From NCBI GenBank assembly GCA_030490835.1, contig CM059972.1, positions 94,969,137 through 95,033,136 of the forward strand: a stretch of 64,000 bases of DNA. Reading direction: 5' to 3'. The notes beneath the pieces were generated by a model. It had not been told where the DNA came from. It was given only the letters and a program-made list of their open reading frames with translations, and ran no database searches. The stretch comes from Annona cherimola (Eukaryota > Streptophyta > Magnoliopsida > Magnoliales > Annonaceae). The position numbers and the translations under genes are program-made. Of this stretch, positions 10,607-22,010 are shown piece by piece; the stretch's first letter is position 1, and each line of letters starts with the position of its first letter.

Positions 10607-11325
10607 GTGAGATCCATTTTATGGTTGTGGATGCCGCACTAAGTAACGCGTGCTTTTTTCCTTTGGTTCTGCTTTTGAGGTTGTTCCAACGAACAAACGA
10701 ACCCAATTCCAATTTCCACTGTCTCTAATCTATTTGGATTTGGACTGGTTCTCTTGCCTTCCTTGCCTACAACCTACAAGCTCCCCTAAATATTAGTCCA
10801 CAACCTTCGTTCCTGCATGGAATTAAAATCCCTCTTCACTAATGAGTTCCCCCGCATCACCCATATAAAAGAAATAAATAAAAATTTTATCCTTCTCTAT
10901 GGTTTTTTTTTTTATTTTATTTCCAAGAATTACTAGAGGTGTGTGATGATAGACGGCACCAACAGATGTGACCCAATCGCACTCGCCACCTCATCTTCCT
11001 TTGTCTTCTTCTGGAACAACAAATAGGAGAAGAACGAGAACAGTTAGTAAATTTTGGAAGTTTGAATATCTTTGTATGGCCACCAAGGGTGTACCTGATG
11101 TTCACTCATGCTGACTCACCTTCCTCAATCAAGTGGTGTTGTTTCCTTTCTTTGGTGGAAGTATTTGTAGTTCCTCCCCTTGTGTTCCGTTGTGTGATGG
11201 TTATGAATATGTTTAAAGGTAATCGAATTGTCATGATGTATATAAATACTCGTACGAAAAGAATTTATCTTTGTACAAGGATGTGCCAAGTGCATATGAA
11301 TTGGATGCAAAATGAGCTTCACATC
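10607..11325. other. intergenic sequence, no gene supported
   Basis: Several 60-90 residue frames exist but none shows a domain, and they overlap on both strands. A slightly higher GC segment (10930-11180) has no recognisable family match by eye. Confidence 0.4.
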
Positions 11326-11329
11326 TATT

Positions 11330-12010
11330 AGAATATCATAATACTTTTTTGAAAGAATACTATAATATTTTGTATAATCACTTACCCACAGAAAAATCAT
11401 ATTTTAGATAATCTATATGTTGAAAAAACAACTTTAAGATTAATATTTACATTACATTATTTTATTACGTTAATTTTGCCTCATTTTAAGATAGAACACA
11501 TAGCCATTAGGGTACATGTGGTAATTCATGTGGGCAATTTGCTGCCCAGTATAGGTTCAGGTCTCCCCTCCATCATATGGGGTAGGAATTTTTAATTTCC
11601 TCTCTTTGTGTGAAGGTATTTATAAATTTTTCCTTGTGTGAGGAATGTTATAAAAAAATTCTATCCATTATGTGAGGGTTATGATTGTTCTTCATTGGAA
11701 TATGAGTTGTCACTGTGTATAAATATACAAAGAAAATAAGACACGTACACATGTTTGATTTGAATGAAAAGAAATATGCTAATAAATAGCATAATTTTTT
11801 GATTTGAATGAAAATAAATATGTTAATAAATAATATAATTCTAAACACAATAGGTAGAGTATCTATCCTATTTTTATCAGTGAGCTCTCTTTCACATGTT
11901 GACTGCAATGCAATCATATGCCTCAGAATATTATCAGTACTTGAACGTGACATGTGTGACGGGGATCTCAAGTCCCCAAATGGGATCCACATGAGGCTCA
12001 TCCTTAAATT
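11330..12010 (+). mobile_element. TA-family MITE interrupted by another repeat
   Basis: At 11345-11490 the sequence follows the middle of the 8456/8795 MITE ('ttgtataatca.tta.cca', 'attttagat.at.ta.atgttgaaaa', 'attattttattacgtt.attttgc'). It then breaks into the dispersed repeat seen at 7930-8165 (here about 11515-11720) and resumes near 11725-11830 with the 'cacgtacacatgtttgatttgaatgaaaa' block that belongs to the MITE's second half. That order suggests insertion of one repeat into the other. Confidence 0.5.
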
Positions 12011-12011
12011 C

Positions 12012-12677
12012 ACCATTCAATTTAGGAGCCCGCTACTTTCTTCCCTATAATATTTTTAAGTATTATTCGTATGCATTTCAACTCGAAAGTAAAATATTTG
12101 TATTTATCGCAATTATTTTTTTTATTTTTTGCATTTATGCCAACAATTTTAAATATTTTTCATCCTTTCCAGTGTCGTTAGCCTTCATCACGTTAAGTAC
12201 TCCCTCTGCTGCACAGTCGAGCACTATGTCCCTGACTTTTTTCTAAAATACTTAATAATACAAGTATATTAAAATAAAAACTATCGCATAATATATAATA
12301 TGCTCTAGTATGTTATTATTTATAAGATAATTTACATATATTTAAAAGTAAGAAATTCAATAAAATATGAAAAACTATTCAGTTTTAGAACTTTTCCCCA
12401 CATTAAATAAATAAATTTGGAGTCTTTCATATTTTTAAATACTCGCCATAATTACTATTAATCTAATTTTTTTAGTCATAATAAAATACAAGAGAATACT
12501 TTAAATATGAAAGAAATATTTTTTAATATTTCTCAAATATATATTAATTTGATTTCTATATATTATATTTTATTTAACGTGTTATATAATATTTTTGTTT
12601 TAATATTATTGATATTATCATGTGTCAAAAGGAATCACGAAGAGGACCTCACCTACGGAGTAAACTCTCCAAGGACG
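12012..12677. other. very AT-rich intergenic sequence
   Basis: No gene, RNA or defined repeat is supported here. The 93-residue frame at 12507-12788 is AT-driven (Ile/Leu/Phe/Asn-rich) and has no domain. Confidence 0.45.
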
Positions 12678-12950
12678 TATTTAACAATTGTTTTTTTTGG
12701 AGTATTTAACAGTTGCTGGTTGAACGCTAACATCCTTAGCATAGGTGTAAAATATTTTAAAAGTTACTGGGATAAATTCGAAAAATAAAAAGCCGCTATC
12801 ATAAATGCAATATTTAACAATTGTTTTTTTTAATGGAGTATTTAACAGTTGCTGGTTGAAAGCTAACATCATTAGCATACGTGTAAAATATTTTAAAAGT
12901 TGCTAGGATAAATTCGAAAAATAAAAAGCCGCTATCATAAATGCAATATT
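12678..12950. repeat. 133-bp tandem duplication
   Basis: Two units start at 12678 and 12811, each beginning TATTTAACAATTG and ending in the block that contains AAAGCCGCTATCATAAATGC. They differ by only a handful of substitutions and a small indel after the T run, so the duplication is fairly recent. Confidence 0.85.
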
Positions 12951-13439
12951 TTGTTTTAGGTTTAGCATATATGCAAAAAAAACCCTATTATATAAAAAAA
13001 TAATCCAACATTTTTTTTATGGATATTTACAATTTATCTTGATTGGTATTACAAGGAAGCTCTGAGACATTCTTACAAATTTCATACAGCATTCTAACAT
13101 ACAACTACACATAATATAAATTTCATACAACATTCTAACATATAGCTACACATAATATGGTGGACACTGGCACAATAAGAGGAGACAATTGCCCCCACCA
13201 TGCAAGGGACACCAAATGCAGGGGTACAACTTGGTCCGGGTACTCGCAGGTCAACCCGCTAGGTACCCTAAATAGGGTAGGTTTGGTTCCATAGAACCTA
13301 CCCGTAGGGTCGGTTCGGTTCCTCGGGCGAAATACCCGTTCAAATTTGGGTAGGGATCGGTTCTGGTTCTGGGTACCTGGAACCGACCCGGATTTTATAT
13401 ATTGTATATATATTATATAATATTTATAATATTATTCCC

Positions 13440-13860
13440 CAGCCCTAATTCCTATTCGGCTATTCCCATCCCGATTTCCCGACGCCGTTTCCCCAATTCC
13501 CCTCTGCGGCAGAAGTTCGTGGCAGGCGGCAAAAGTTCGTGACTATTCTTCTCACCGATTCGGCTATTCTTCTCACCGATTTGCAGCAGCGGCAGGCGGC
13601 AGAAGTTCGTGGCTACCCCGACCCTCGACGACGACGATTCGATGCGCAGCGGCGCCGGCACAGCTCCTCTCCACGGCACAGGCTCGGTGCTCTCTCTCTC
13701 TCTCTCCCCCGACCCTCTGCCCTCGGCGCGCAAGTGCAGGTCCTCCCGGACTCCCCTTCCCCTCGACGGCCGACGACCCGAGCGCAGCGGGCAGCTCCTC
13801 CCGTCGGTCTCTCTCTCTCTCTCTCTCTCTCCCCCGACCCTCTGCCCTCAACACGCCTCC
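13440..13860 (+). promoter_or_regulatory. GC-rich leader or 5' exon region of the hAT element
   Basis: Within an AT-rich element this 420-bp block is GC- and CpG-rich. It has repeated GGCAGAAGTTCGTGGC-type words (about 13507, 13596) and two CT microsatellites (13687-13708 and 13804-13832). A comparable GC-rich block occurs in the same relative place in the relative at 42116-44127 (42340-42690). I infer that it is the promoter and non-coding first exon of the transposase transcript. Overlapping frames on both strands (up to 185 residues) are low-complexity and not thought to be proteins. Confidence 0.45.
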
Positions 13861-15258
13861 TCTCAAATAATAATATGACTCCCTCATTTCAAATTGTCCC
13901 CACTTGTGAAATGTCTTAAATCCACCATTGATTGAAAAAGCAATAGGAGAATACACAAAATAAAATTGAACACTGATGACTAACAGTGTATTACTAATGA
14001 GGATTTTGCCATAAATGAAAACAGGAATAAAGCCATCCATACCAGTCAGTATATGATTATCTGAAATTGATGCATTGGGCAACAAACTGTTGTTGACCAC
14101 GCAGCAAGGAAGCTTCTCATGCCAACGCATTGTGCAAGTTGACTTCTGCAGTTAATTCTTTATCTGCAATGTACAAAAGAAATAGGATTATCAAAAATGA
14201 TATACCTACTCAGCCCTCTCCAAGATACTTGTTATGAAGAATGGAACAAAGACAAAATGTCGATAATCTACTAACTTTTATTAAACAAGCCCAAACGTCC
14301 AACTACTTGTTGAGACCTACCAAACCATGCAGAAACGTAAGCTTTCAAAGAGCCCAAACTTTCAGCATTTGTAATCGCTTTTGATCAGTTTTTCCATGAA
14401 AATGTGCTATTCATAAACAGAATCAATAAGACCAACACAAAAAATAACTTCTTGATCATCATATGAGTTAACAAACACAAAAAAGAACTTCCTGATCATC
14501 ATACGAGTTAAAGGGTTTAGGCAATCCATATGTGAAAATCACAACAGAATCTCTCCAACGTTTGATGTTTAGAATAGCCAAAAGAATCACTTTGGACTAC
14601 TCAGCCAAAGTTGGTATTAACAAGGTTAAGAAAGTGGATTAGAAGTTCCATCATGAGATTTTTCTATCATTCAGATGCCAGTTCAAGTGAGATATCAGCT
14701 TTACTAAGTGCCAAGATATTGAAATATCCTACATGTTGGCCGCACCAAAAGTTTTTGTTGATAATATCAACCTTCTTTCTGAATAAAACAATATGAAGAG
14801 TCTATATCTCATCAAACAAATGCTTGCCAAAAAAATTTCTTAACAAGATCACCAGCTAGTTATATTTCTTGCAATGTTCTTCCAAGAAAGCACCTATCGA
14901 GATAGCTCTTTATGAAAAGCAATGAAGGCATGAAGAGTGAAGACATAAAGAGCCAGTGGCAGTAATTATTAGTATGTCAAGATGATGGTTCTACATAACT
15001 TGATTAATTTGTTAAGTCTTTATCACTTAGAAATTTATAGTCTTTTCTATATTGATCTGTTGTTCTTATATTCAATTATTCCTCTTGTTTAATGTATTGA
15101 AATGTATGTTCCGTTGATCCTTACTTGTCTTTAAAAAAATTGTTCTTAATTCAATTCATTTTACATGATATATTCAATTCACTTCATTCCTATAGATAGT
15201 TAAATGTTTTAATCAATGTTGTAATATTACTATTTTAGGAGTGATTGTAATATTAAGT

Positions 15259-17330
15259 ATGGAAGAAGGCAGCAGTGTGAACAACTGTATTGATTTAAAT
15301 ATGGATGACACAGTTAATATAATAAAGAACTTGGAGATTGAGATTGAGGATGAGAATATGGTGAAAGAGGATGTAATGGGACAAGTGGTTGTGAGTGAAA
15401 AGGATTCGCAAGACGAGAAAACTACAGATAACGTTGTTCCTCCAAAACCAAAACCTCAGTATAAATTATCTTCTAATGTGTGGCAGCATTTCACTAAGAA
15501 AGTTAAGCAAGTTTTAAAGAATGATAGGAAAGAGGAGAAACAAGAAGTGGCATGTAATTACTGCAAAAAGGTTTTAACTTATTCAAGTAAGAATGGAACT
15601 AGCTCAATGAAAAAGCATCTAAATAGATGCACTTATTATGATCGTGGGCGAGGTGACAAGAAGCAGAAATTGTTGAGTCTATCGTCTCCATCATGCAATT
15701 CAAGTGGCCAAGTAGGTAGTTTGATTGCATGACAATTTGATCAAGCTGCAAATACAAGATGTTTTGCTGAAATGATAATAATCGACGAACTTCCATTTAA
15801 GTTGGTTGAGTGTGAAGGTTTTTGCAAATATATCACTAAAATTCAACCGCTTATGAAATTTGTGTCTAGAACAACAGTTGCTAAAGATGTGGCTTCAGTG
15901 TATGAAAGTGAGAAAACTAAGCTCATGAGTTTTTTCCATGATCAAGTGCATAGAGTATGTTTAACAACAGACATGTGAACATCTATAGCTAATAAAGGTT
16001 ATCTATGTCTCACTGCACATTTCGTTGATGCCGACTAGAAGCTAAATAAAAAAAGTTATTAACTTTTGTTTGTGCCCACCTCCACACACTAGTGAATGCA
16101 TTGCTAATGTTGTTTGTGATTGCTTGATGAAATGAAACTTCAATGAAATTTCTACTATAACTATAGACAATGCATCTAGTAATGATGTCGCAGCTAGAAA
16201 ATTGAAAGAAAGTTTAAGGGAGAAAGTTTTACTCATTGGGGATGGATCTACATTTCATATTAGGTGTGCAGCACATATTCTTAACCTAATTGTGCCTGAT
16301 GGAATAGATGAGATTCAAGACTCAATCAATCGAACTAAAAATGTGATTAAACATATAAGGGCTTCACCTGCTAGGAAAGATAAATTTGAGAAATATTGTC
16401 AGAAAGAAGGAATCAAAGAAAAAGGTAGCTTGTACTTAGATGTTCCTACTAGATGGAATTCCACATATTTCATGTTGGTTAGTGCTTTAAAGTTTGGAGC
16501 AGCATTTGATAAACTAGGGGAAAAGGATACAGTTGTTGCTAGGGAGGGACCTCCAACAACGTTTGATTGGGATAATGCACAAGTTTTGTGTCAATTTTTC
16601 CAAAAATTTTATGAGATTACAAAAGTTTTGTCTGACACATCTTATGTTACTTCTTCAATGCTTTTGGTCCAACTATATGAGGTTGAAAAACTTTTACTCA
16701 TGCGCTCAACATCAGATAATTATCTTCTTCAAGACATGAGTAAAAGAATGAGAGACAAATTCACTAAATATTGAGGAAGCCTGGACATAATAAATATTAT
16801 CTTGGTGATAGCAAATGCTTTGGATCCACGATACAAAATTAGATTTATAAGCTATTTTTATGCTAAGTTATTTGATAAAAGTAAATCTGTTGAAGCCACT
16901 CAAATGGTCACTTTTGAATTGCATAAACTGTTCAAGTTTTATGAATCTCATTCTACTCCAAGAAAAGCTTCAAGTGAGGTGGGAGAGTACAGTCAAACCA
17001 ATGTTGAGGCTTGCGCAACTGATGATTTTCTAGAATTTTGTGAAGAGAATGATAAGCAATAGTCGAAAATTGAAATTGATTTGTATCTTGAAGAACCTGG
17101 ATTGTTGCCAACTAGCAAAATTAATGTTTTAGATTAGTGGTCAACTAATGCATCCAAATTTAGAGTATTATCTTTGATTGCTCGTGACATATTTGTTATT
17201 CTTGTTTCTACTGTGATATCTGAATCCGCTTTTAGTACTGGGGGATGAGTTCTTGATGCATATAGAAGTTTTTTATCTACAAAATTGTTGAGTCATTAAT
17301 ATGTTGTCAAGATTGGCTAAAGACAACCTC
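15259..17330 (+). pseudogene. hAT transposase (zinc finger BED domain, RICESLEEPER-like), decayed
   Basis: The frame starts at the ATG at 15259, just after a splice-acceptor-like TTTTAG (15233-15238). An acidic N-terminus is followed by a BED zinc finger (about 15470-15640; VWQHFTKKV, then CNYC and HLNRC ligands). After a stop at 15730-15732 come the family's 'FKLVECEGFCKYI' region (15790-15840), a stop at 15976-15978, and damaged sequence to 16200. The RNase H-like core follows (16202-16774; CAAHILNLIV, DVPTRWNSTYFML), then the DUF4413-like block ANALDPRYK (16810-16840) and the C-terminal dimerisation remnant (17080-17330; LARD-like, SESAFSTGG). At least six stops and one frameshift remove function. 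Most stops replace Trp or Arg of the family consensus. Confidence 0.92.
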
Positions 17331-18204
17331 CAAACCATTCAACATTGAAGAAGTATTTGGAAAGTTTTCCATTGCAGAGGTAACATTTTTACATTTTTCC
17401 TTTTCTTTTTTTCTTTTTTTACATGTATTGAATATGTTTCCTAGGTAATGAGTTTATAAGCATAACTTGTTCGATAAATTATCATTAATATATTTTTTCT
17501 AATTGTTTTGCAGAAAGTACAAGTGTTCATTCCAATGCTGCTAATGTTGTCACCGTTCCTAATAAGGTTGTGTTGATTTTTATTTTTCATTCTTTAATCT
17601 TTGTATTTAAACGTCAAATGATTCTTATTAAATTTTATTTCTACTTTCAGGGAAAAGGTATTCTAAATGAAGGATGAAAGTTGAGAGATGAGAAGAGTTA
17701 ACCTAATTCTAATATTATTCATGTTTGAACTTTGAATTTAATCATCGAATTTATGATCATAAATGTGTTGTGCTTAAGTTGTATCTATTGTGTATTTGTG
17801 TCGTATCCGTTTTTCAAACAGTTTTTTATTGGATTTGACAGATTTAAGATTGTTGAAAGTAGTATATTCTAATGAGATAATAATTCTTATGCTATTTGAT
17901 TTTTCTTTAATAGATTTCATTATGTACACATTGCACCTTTTTTAACAAATTTTATGTTTTAGTATATATAAATTGAATTTTTTTACACAAGTTGAAGCTA
18001 CAAATAGATTGCGTTCTATAAACCGATTTTGGAACCGAACCGAAATGGACCCGCTCTTGAGAAAATTGGGTAGGATAGGTTCCGGACCGACCCGGTCTAA
18101 AACTGGATAGGGTAGAGATTTTTACAAAATGGGTAAATGTAGGTTCCACCCGTATCTGGACCTACCCAACCTAAGTTGCACCCCTAACCAAATGACAATG
18201 TTAC

Positions 18205-19238
18205 TAGGGGTGCAACTCGGGTCGGGTTATATCGGGTTGGAGTGAACCCAAACCCTAAGCCAACCGGGTTGAAGTAAACCCAAACCCAAACCCTAAGAAT
18301 TTAATCCGGGTTCGCATTGGTTTTAGTTTGGTTTCGGGTTAGAATTCGGGATACCAATAAACCGTTTTTTCCAAATTTAATTGTAATCTAAAAGAAAATT
18401 ATTGGAATATACATATCTGTGTTTATGAAGTCAAGCCTCACGCTGAATTCTGCAACATCTTTTCGAAGAATTTTGCAACATCATGCTGAATTCTGTAATA
18501 TTCTTTAAATGAACTCTGCAAGCAATTTTTCAACACCTTATAGACACAAATAAATGACAAATTAATTAGTTTTATGACTAGTTGGTCATTTCTATTTAAT
18601 AGCTAATGGAAATAACTCAAGTGTAGCAAATAGAAAATAAACATATCATACCAACTATTATAGTTGAAACTAAATATTATCATACAAATTGCTGAAATTG
18701 AATTCAAACTGAATATTTATCATACAAATTGCTAAAATAGAAATTGACCACTTGTCATACCAATAAACTTAAAATATGAATCAAATTTATACTACAATCT
18801 GAAATTCAAACTAATAGATTTCTCATACTAACAAAAAGTATAATATGAAATAGATTTATCATGCCAACTCAAATTCAAACATAATCCACATAACAATTAT
18901 TCAAAACAACTAAATCTAAATACACTAAGCATAATGGTTCAACATTCCGATCTAATTTAAGTGCAATCCAAATTTAAAATGACAATATAAACAAATATCA
19001 AGTTTAAATAAGTTTACATCCACTTTTAAATAAGTTTACATACACTGGCCACCTATATATTAATATTACAAAAAAACATATATAATTTATGAAAAAATTA
19101 TATAAATTACACCGGGTTCAGACCGGGTCGGGTTGAAACCGGATCTATTTTGAAAAAATCTAAAAAATAAAACTCATTTTTAGTTTTGACACTGGGTCGG
19201 GCGGGTTCGGACCGACCCGGTACCAAGTTGCACCCCTA
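18205..19238. mobile_element. non-autonomous hAT element, 1034 bp
   Basis: Terminal inverted repeats TAGGGGTGCAACTCGGGTC (left) and TAGGGGTGCAACTTGGTACC (right, read in reverse) match the ends of the 13219-18186 element. The flanking 8-mers AATGTTAC (18197-18204) and AATGTTAG (19239-19246) differ only in the last base. Subterminal GGGTCGGGTT repeats follow the TIRs. The interior is AT-rich, with near-repeats of GAATTCTGCAACATC-type words around 18440-18520, and encodes nothing. Its target lies 2 bases beyond the target duplication of the larger element. Confidence 0.88.
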
Positions 19239-19246
19239 AATGTTAG

Positions 19247-20030
19247 GCATCAAATACTGGTGGGGACGGAAACTAGACAACTTCCCTGGCCAACCGTGCT
19301 AACTCGGTTAGTTAATAATCCAACATTTTTAATTAAATAATAAATCAAAAAATTAAAATGGGACTTTTTGCATATGCTTCTCTTTTTTATTTTGCAATTT
19401 TCGCAAAAATCTTTATTTCCAAATACCACCTATTTTGGTGCTTTCTTTACAAAATTAATAACAATGATTTTGTTCGCATGTTAATCTTCTGCTAAAACTA
19501 AAGATGAGAGTCAAGGTGAGCCATGTCACGTAAGAGTTTGCCCCACCTTATTCTTATTTTTTAAAAATTTATGTTTAATCCAATTTTTATACTGTATTGA
19601 AACAAAAAGTTGATTTAACCTTCACATTTTTTCAATGGATCTTGAGGAAAATTTCGAGTTGGTATCAAATCAATTTTGGGACAGTGGGTCAAATAAAATT
19701 ATGAGTCAAATAAAACAATTTTAAAAATTTATATATTTATGATAAATTTAAATATTATGTGCTTCAATATTTTGCTAATTAATAAAAAACACAACATTAC
19801 TAAAATCAAACATGAGTAAATATAATTACCATGAAAATATAAGTAAATATAGTGTAACTTTAATAAAATAAATTAATATACAATTATATATAAAATATAT
19901 ATATATATTCAAATTTCTTATATTGCTTTTTTGGAAAAATTTATACTTATACTGTTGATATAGTTAATTATTAAAAAATGATAATTTCAAAAAAAATGAT
20001 AATAAGATTTAAATATAGACTTATAATTTT
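19247..20030. other. AT-rich sequence, possible hAT remnant
   Basis: The stretch 19640-19720 ('aaatttcgagttggtatcaaatc', 'gggtcaaataaaa.tatgagtcaaataaaac') resembles the interior of the hAT-like element at 56394-57512 (56540-56600). Together with the TAGGAGTGGGAATTGG-like end found in reverse at 20681-20696, it may be a badly decayed relative that spans the MITE at 20031. No left end is visible. Confidence 0.35.
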
Positions 20031-20491
20031 TAGGGTAAATTCCTTGTATACCTACGAATTTTACCCATAATTTCACCTATACTTATGAATTTTCAAAATT
20101 TCCTCTCATACACATGAATTTTCATCATAATTTCACTTAAACTCACATCATTAAGAATCCGTTAAAGAGCCCATTAACTCTTTAAGAAATGACAAATATG
20201 TCAATTCCTAATTATAATTTTATAGCTAAAAAAGCATTCTACAATTGTAAAATCATATATTATTTAAATATGAATCTTTAACTTTAAGCAAAATAACCTC
20301 AAATTACATTTGAGCTTGGGCATATTTGTCATTTTCACAAAGGAGCCAATAGCGCATTTAATGAATCCTTAATGGCGTAGGCATAAATGGAATTATGATG
20401 AAAATTCATAGATATAAAAAGAATTTTTAAAATTCATGAGCATAAGTAAAATTAAAGATAAAATTCATTGATATGTAAAGAATTTGCCCTA
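20031..20491. mobile_element. long-TIR MITE, about 460 bp
   Basis: The left end TAGGGTAAATTCCTTGTA and the right end, read in reverse, TAGGGCAAATTCTTTACA start inverted repeats that run for about 120 bases with roughly 80% match ('atttcacctatacttatgaatttt' pairs with 'aaaattcatgagcataagtaaaat'). The central 200 bases are unpaired. A/T-only flanks (AATTTTT on both sides) could be a 7-9 bp duplication. The superfamily may be Mutator-like, which is inference. Confidence 0.75.
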
Positions 20492-22010
20492 ATTTTTTAT
20501 AAATGAACGTATACATGGTGGGTCGGGATTCTTCAGGTCAGAACATGGTCGACCCACCTCGACCCTGTTTTTGAATTCTAGTCCAAATTTTTTACCCATC
20601 CTCATACCGGGTCAAAAAAATATTAATTTTACTCAGTTAAAATCAAGTCAAAATCAAGTCAGATCAAGAGCAAGTCCAATTCCCACTCCTAGTTGAAACT
20701 CTCCTCTTCTAGTAAATTTCAATGCCAAGAGTCAAATGAAACAAGACTATATTTGGATTTTAAGAAAAATTTTGAAGTCAAAAAAATAGGTTATGATTAA
20801 GTTTCAAACAGAGCGATTGAAAATAATTTAAAAAAAAAAAAGGTTTCACAAACGATCAACAAAGGACCAATTTTTTTTTATTGGTATTTGTAAATAAGGC
20901 ACGTTTACCACACACACATCGTGGAAGGATTTCTTTTCTATAAATACCCCGACAAAACAGAGGAATCTGTAAAATACCCATACATTAAGGGGGAAACTGA
21001 AGAACTACCCGCACAACCGTGGAAATCAAGCACCGATCATCCGCATGCACTTCCCCACGTTACAACCAAGGCAACCCCTCGAGGCGACAAAGGACCAAAT
21101 TAAAACATCATTTATGGAGCAATTTTGCAATGAAAGTGCCTCAACTAGTGGTTAATTGCAAAGCCCATGTCACTTTTGATAAATCCAAGCCACCCATTAT
21201 ATTTAATAATATATTAGTTAAAATATCAAAATATCCCTGCATCTTAATACAAACAAGATTGCTCAAAATTTTGAAACGTCCTACCAAAGTATCCAAAGAC
21301 GTCAACTTTCAGCATCTTAATAAATTTTTTAAGGATAATGGATGGTTTAGATTCAACAAAAGTAGCATTAGTAGAAGTCGAGCAGTTCAGATATTCCACT
21401 TAAGTTGAACCTTTTAAAAATGAGCTTTGCTTCTGCATAACCAAGTTGCACTCTTAAGTTTTTCATATTAGTGATAATATGAAATTCATTTTGCCCATTG
21501 CTCTTGGAATCATTTAGCTTGGGAACAGAATTTCATCCAAATCATAGATACGCATGAACCCACTTTGATAAATGTGTAAAATCAACTTAATCATTTGATT
21601 TATATATCAAATACAGAGATGTCAAATCAGTATTGAAATCGTCTATAGCATTCTCTTTTTATGAATGTACGATTCTATAAATTAATAAAACGATTTTATG
21701 CATTAATTTTTTCATTATTTCACATGACTTGATCTGATGGAAAGAAAAACATAATTTTAAAAAAAAAAAATTCCATGGATCAACGCCATGAAAACGCTCA
21801 TTTTAACCACAATGTTGCCGCTTAACCATACATTCACATTCATCTGTCCAACTCCCTTCTCTAGCTCGCCACAAGGCACGCATCCCCATTTTAATAGGAA
21901 AAGGCACAACGTGCTTTTTCACGAATGGGGGCTGTTGGAGGTGGACATACTATCGATGGACACCTTAGAAAACCATCCATGATAATATAGTGCCTACAGG
22001 AAAGATCAAC
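20492..22010. other. intergenic sequence, no gene supported
   Basis: Small frames (20921-21103, 21019-21408, 21788-21982) overlap each other and show no domain. 20681-20696 has a hAT-like terminal sequence in reverse. Nothing else is recognised. Confidence 0.4.

Larger units (their letters stand above)
13219..18186 (+). mobile_element. hAT-superfamily DNA transposon, 4968 bp, decayed autonomous copy
   Basis: The element is bounded by a perfect 8-bp target duplication ACCAAATG (13211-13218 and 18187-18194). Its terminal inverted repeats read CAGGGGTACAACTTGG on the left and TAGGGGTGCAACTTAGG on the right in reverse; subterminal GGGTA and GGTTC motifs recur for about 150 bp at both ends. Inside lie a GC- and CpG-rich leader (13440-13860) with CT microsatellites, a probable intron to the acceptor at 15237-15238, a decayed BED/hAT transposase gene (15259-17330), and probable 3' introns (donor near 17382, acceptor at 17512; donor near 17568, acceptor near 17650). 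TIR, 8-bp duplication and transposase domains all agree on hAT (RICESLEEPER/DAYSLEEPER-like clade). Confidence 0.93.

Noticed and set aside
13573..14130. 185-residue minus-strand frame over the hAT leader
   Set aside because: It is Arg/Glu/Ala low-complexity sequence from a GC-rich microsatellite block, with overlapping frames on both strands and no domain.
20681..20696. Complete hAT element ending here
   Set aside because: Only the right end is convincing; no matching left end or 8-bp duplication could be found upstream.
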